This document shows, piece after piece, positions 61,723 to 64,000 of a stretch of DNA of 64,000 nt. How positions within the stretch are numbered: the first letter of the stretch is position 1; every line of letters starts with the position of its first letter. The notes under the pieces were generated by a model. It was not told where the DNA came from, did not search any database, and saw only the letters and a list, made by a program, of their open reading frames with translations. Location: assembly GCA_900542355.1 (NCBI GenBank), contig UQNE01000007.1, positions 49,974-113,973 on the forward strand, written 5' to 3'. A program made the translations under genes and the position numbers. Source of the stretch: an uncultured Bacteroidales bacterium (GTDB lineage Bacteria; Bacteroidota; Bacteroidia; Bacteroidales; Paludibacteraceae).

Positions 61723-63174
61723 TTATTTCTGCGCTACGGAACGCCTTTGTTTCGGGAAATTGAAATGGTAAACCACCTTCACACCTGCATCCACATAACC
61801 CAACTTATCCACATAAGTATCCGTAGCCGACACCACCGATGCCGAAGCCTTGGTATCGCCCGACGGAGGAGTTACATTGATAAGGCTCTTATTGGCCGTT
61901 TCGCCCTTGAAAGCACTCACTACACTATAGTTGGCATACGCACCCAAACCGAGAGCATCACCATTGCGCAAACTCCACTCGTAACCAATCTCCGCCGTGA
62001 GCAACAAGTTTACTTTCCATTGGTTGTGGTTCTTACCCTTGTCGTTCAGTTGGTCGTTCTCCAATCGCCCGGTGATCGCCTCATTGGTTACATGCACGCC
62101 CTCCTCTTGGAAGTAGGCATCTACGGTAGGCGAAGTAATCGTCTGCTGATACGGCGTATAGAGCGGCAACAAGAGTTTGGGACCGACATTGAAGAACAGT
62201 CCTTTCTCTGTAATCAACGAGAACATAATCGGCACCTCCAACTGCAACTGGCGGTCGCATGATGTAACCTTGTCGGCCGACAGCGTATAATCGACAGCAC
62301 CTTCCTCGGTATTCACCGTGTACGAATCATTGATATCCAGGTTGATACTGCTCTGCGCATAACCAAGGCTCAGTCCGGTCAGGATACCGAGGTCGATGGG
62401 GCGGCCGAACTTAGTCCAATAGTAAGCGTACTGCAGGTCGAGCATCACATCGAAGCCGCCCGGGCGTTTGCTATCACGGTTGAGTGCATGGAGCATATTG
62501 GCATATCCGCCACGCAGACCGATAGAGAAACGCTGATAGTTGGGCGATACAGGCTTGGTCTTCACCTCATTGTCCGGATTGCTCTCGGGCTGTATCACCT
62601 CCTCCGGTTCGGTCTTCACCGTATCGGGTTGGCTATCGGGCTTGCTTACCGCCACCGTAGTATCGGCTTTGAGCACTTCCTCGCCGTGCAACTTAGCCTG
62701 CTGCTCTATCTCGCGCTGCTGCAACTCCGACATCTGCGATACTTCCTCGGCACGCTTATCGATTTCTTTTTTCTGCTCTGCCTTTTTCTGCTCTGCCACA
62801 GCCTGTGCCACCGAGTCTTCGCGTGCCACTGCCCCTTTGAGCATAATATCGTTCGGGCCTACCCACGACATGATACCATTGAGCAACACGCCGTCGGGGA
62901 AACGTTTCGTGCCGATTTGTAGAATCGGGTGCGATACAAAATATACCCAGTTACTCATACGCTCGCCCGTCAGGTAACGCAGGCTCTCGCGTTTGATCAC
63001 CACCGTATCGCCCACTTGCCAATCTACTTCCGAAGCCGGGGTAGCATTCTGCTCTTGCGCTGACGCACAAACCGATACCGACAGCAGCACCATCATCAAG
63101 GCAGCCTTGCACACATTAGCCGATTTCTTTGCCAATGTCATATAATTTATCTCTTTCATTGTCTTATATTTCAT
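61723..63174 (-). CDS. outer-membrane beta-barrel protein with periplasmic coiled coil
   Basis: 483 residues. The signal peptide ends near CASAQEQ (residues 20-41). Residues 45-125 form a small domain (VDWQVGDTVVIKRES). Residues 125-170 are a charged coiled coil (AEQKKAEQKKEIDKRAEEVS). A Pro/Glu/Thr linker (170-215) leads to a barrel of about 270 residues with alternating aromatic strands (FSIGLRGGYANMLHAL, IDLGILTGLSLGYA, VDAGVKVVYHFNF). There is no OmpA domain. The role is unknown; it may form a porin or surface anchor. It starts 14 nt after the stop of the next gene and is co-transcribed with it. Confidence 0.78.
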   Translation of the reverse strand: MKYKTMKEINYMTLAKKSANVCKAALMMVLLSVSVCASAQEQNATPASEVDWQVGDTVVIKRESLRYLTGERMSNWVYFVSHPILQIGTKRFPDGVLLNGIMSWVGPNDIMLKGAVAREDSVAQAVAEQKKAEQKKEIDKRAEEVSQMSELQQREIEQQAKLHGEEVLKADTTVAVSKPDSQPDTVKTEPEEVIQPESNPDNEVKTKPVSPNYQRFSIGLRGGYANMLHALNRDSKRPGGFDVMLDLQYAYYWTKFGRPIDLGILTGLSLGYAQSSINLDINDSYTVNTEEGAVDYTLSADKVTSCDRQLQLEVPIMFSLITEKGLFFNVGPKLLLPLYTPYQQTITSPTVDAYFQEEGVHVTNEAITGRLENDQLNDKGKNHNQWKVNLLLTAEIGYEWSLRNGDALGLGAYANYSVVSAFKGETANKSLINVTPPSGDTKASASVVSATDTYVDKLGYVDAGVKVVYHFNFPKQRRSVAQK

Positions 63175-63188
63175 TGTTTGTCAGTCTG

Positions 63189-64000
63189 TTACTTTACCAC
63201 ATAGCGTAGCGTTATCTTATCATCGGCCGTATGCACATCCACCATATAGTAGCCGGTGTTTTGTGCGGCTTTCATCACAAACATCTCTGCCTCTTGCGAG
63301 TGGTAGGTAGCCACTTTCTGTCCGGTAGAGGAGTAAACCACTATCTCGGTCTCTACCTTGGGGTTGAGGTTGATGATGTGTATCTCCTCTTCGGGCTGTG
63401 CTATGCTCGGGCGCAACTCGGGCGCAAGGCTCTGTGTATCAGCACATATCAGAATAACTGTGCGTGCCTCTGCACCACAATCGCTCTCTGCGGTAGCGGT
63501 ATGCGCAATCGTAGCATAGTAACTGCCCGTCAACTCCTCGGCTTCGGGTGTGGTGTAGTAGTAGCCCGTGCCTACCTCGGTATCGACCTCGGTATCGGGA
63601 GTATTACCCGCCATCTTGTACCAGTGTACATCCGCCTCGTTGATAGTCCAATCGGGCAACTGCTCACGAATCTTATTGAGGTTGATCATCAGCAATCGGT
63701 TGTTGTACATCGATTTAGCCGGCAGGTTGCTCAGCGTGGTGTCGTTATCGGCATTCGGTTGCTCCACTACGCAAACCAAAGTGGTATCCATCGTAGCACA
63801 GTCGCTGCTGATCTCGCACTTAAGCGTTACCTCTGCCGTTTGACCATCTAATGCAGTGTTGGTCAGAGCCACCCAATCGGTACCTTGCTGCATATACCAG
63901 CGAACCTGTGTATTGGGGGCAAACAACTCGTCGGCAGCCACAACCTCTTCGATAGTGGCGGGGGGCCTTAGCCGATTCTACCCCCCTCCCGTGTCGGAGG
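63189..64000 (-). CDS. C-terminal part of a secreted multidomain protein with T9SS-like tail, cut by the right edge
   Basis: About 250 residues are readable from 63941 down. Ig-like repeats (TQVRWYMQQGTDW and ADVHWYKMAGNTP units, each with paired Cys) end in a roughly 75-residue domain. That domain contains EIVVYSSTGQKVATYHSQ and NTGYYMVDVHTADDKITLRY, which resembles a type A T9SS sorting tail. The frame upstream of 63941 meets TAG, but in the next frame the text GVESAKAP reads sensibly to the window end. A single extra C in the run at 63960-63965 (C6 on the minus strand) would explain this. The N-terminal part lies outside the window. Confidence 0.6.

Overview
The window looks like part of a Bacteroidales chromosome. 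Three things support this. Many start sites follow promoters of the Bacteroidota type (TTTG or TTG, about 20 nt, then TAnnTTTG) and lack Shine-Dalgarno sequences. Several families are typical of the order: DUF4105 and DUF4837 proteins, YbbR beside YajC, NupG-type MFS, BspA-like leucine-rich repeats, IorAB, and a tail resembling a type IX secretion (T9SS) sorting domain. MurA also carries the Bacteroidota Asp in place of the active-site Cys. I cannot name a genus. Family assignments come from reading motifs, not from searches.

Layout: 1-6.6 kb is a minus-strand housekeeping operon (yajC, ybbR, a DegT aminotransferase, rpoN, PAP2, DUF4105, a phosphatase cut by the left edge). 6.6-7.2 kb is repeat-rich intergenic DNA. 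7.2-8.9 kb holds an ABC ATPase overlapping ruvB. 9.2-13.4 kb is prfC with two lipoproteins and a nucleoside-type transporter. 13.7-26.7 kb is an accessory island: a frameshifted Mpi-like serine recombinase, an orphan XRE regulator, and a six-gene minus-strand operon that builds an expanded type III restriction-modification system (SNF2/PLD helicase, DUF4391, Mod, Res split at a GA repeat, an unknown protein, an AlbA_2/Schlafen ATPase). 26.7-30.8 kb has an orphan promoter, duplicated hairpin repeats, a MurU-like/AmgK-RapZ pair and a 5'-truncated surface protein gene. 30.8-38.9 kb has DnaJ/TerB, DUF4837, a decayed TPR-HTH regulator, LytTR, an SGNH hydrolase, PerR/Fur, rubrerythrin and ribF. 39-42.9 kb is an aminotransferase plus iorAB. 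42.9-45.1 kb is an AT-rich cassette with a papain-like cysteine-peptidase candidate and two lipoproteins. 45.1-53 kb is rluA-type, rlmB, dsbD, murA, murB and nadE. 53.3 kb is tRNA-Glu(CTC). 53.5-56.2 kb holds two convergent BspA-like LRR genes, one frameshifted. 56.4-61.1 kb is a tandem DUF262 pair and an unknown protein. 61.2-64 kb holds a small broken gene, an outer-membrane protein and a cut secreted protein.

The core genes serve cell-wall synthesis and recycling (murA, murB, murU/amgK-like), NAD and FAD synthesis, translation and rRNA modification, and peroxide stress. The accessory blocks are visibly more AT-rich, are bordered by dispersed repeats, and carry most of the broken genes. The strongest candidate for an unusual system is the type III operon: its endonuclease gene is switched off at a (GA)6 tract, its methylase gene contains a perfect 23-bp hairpin, and a recombinase lies next to it between imperfect direct repeats.
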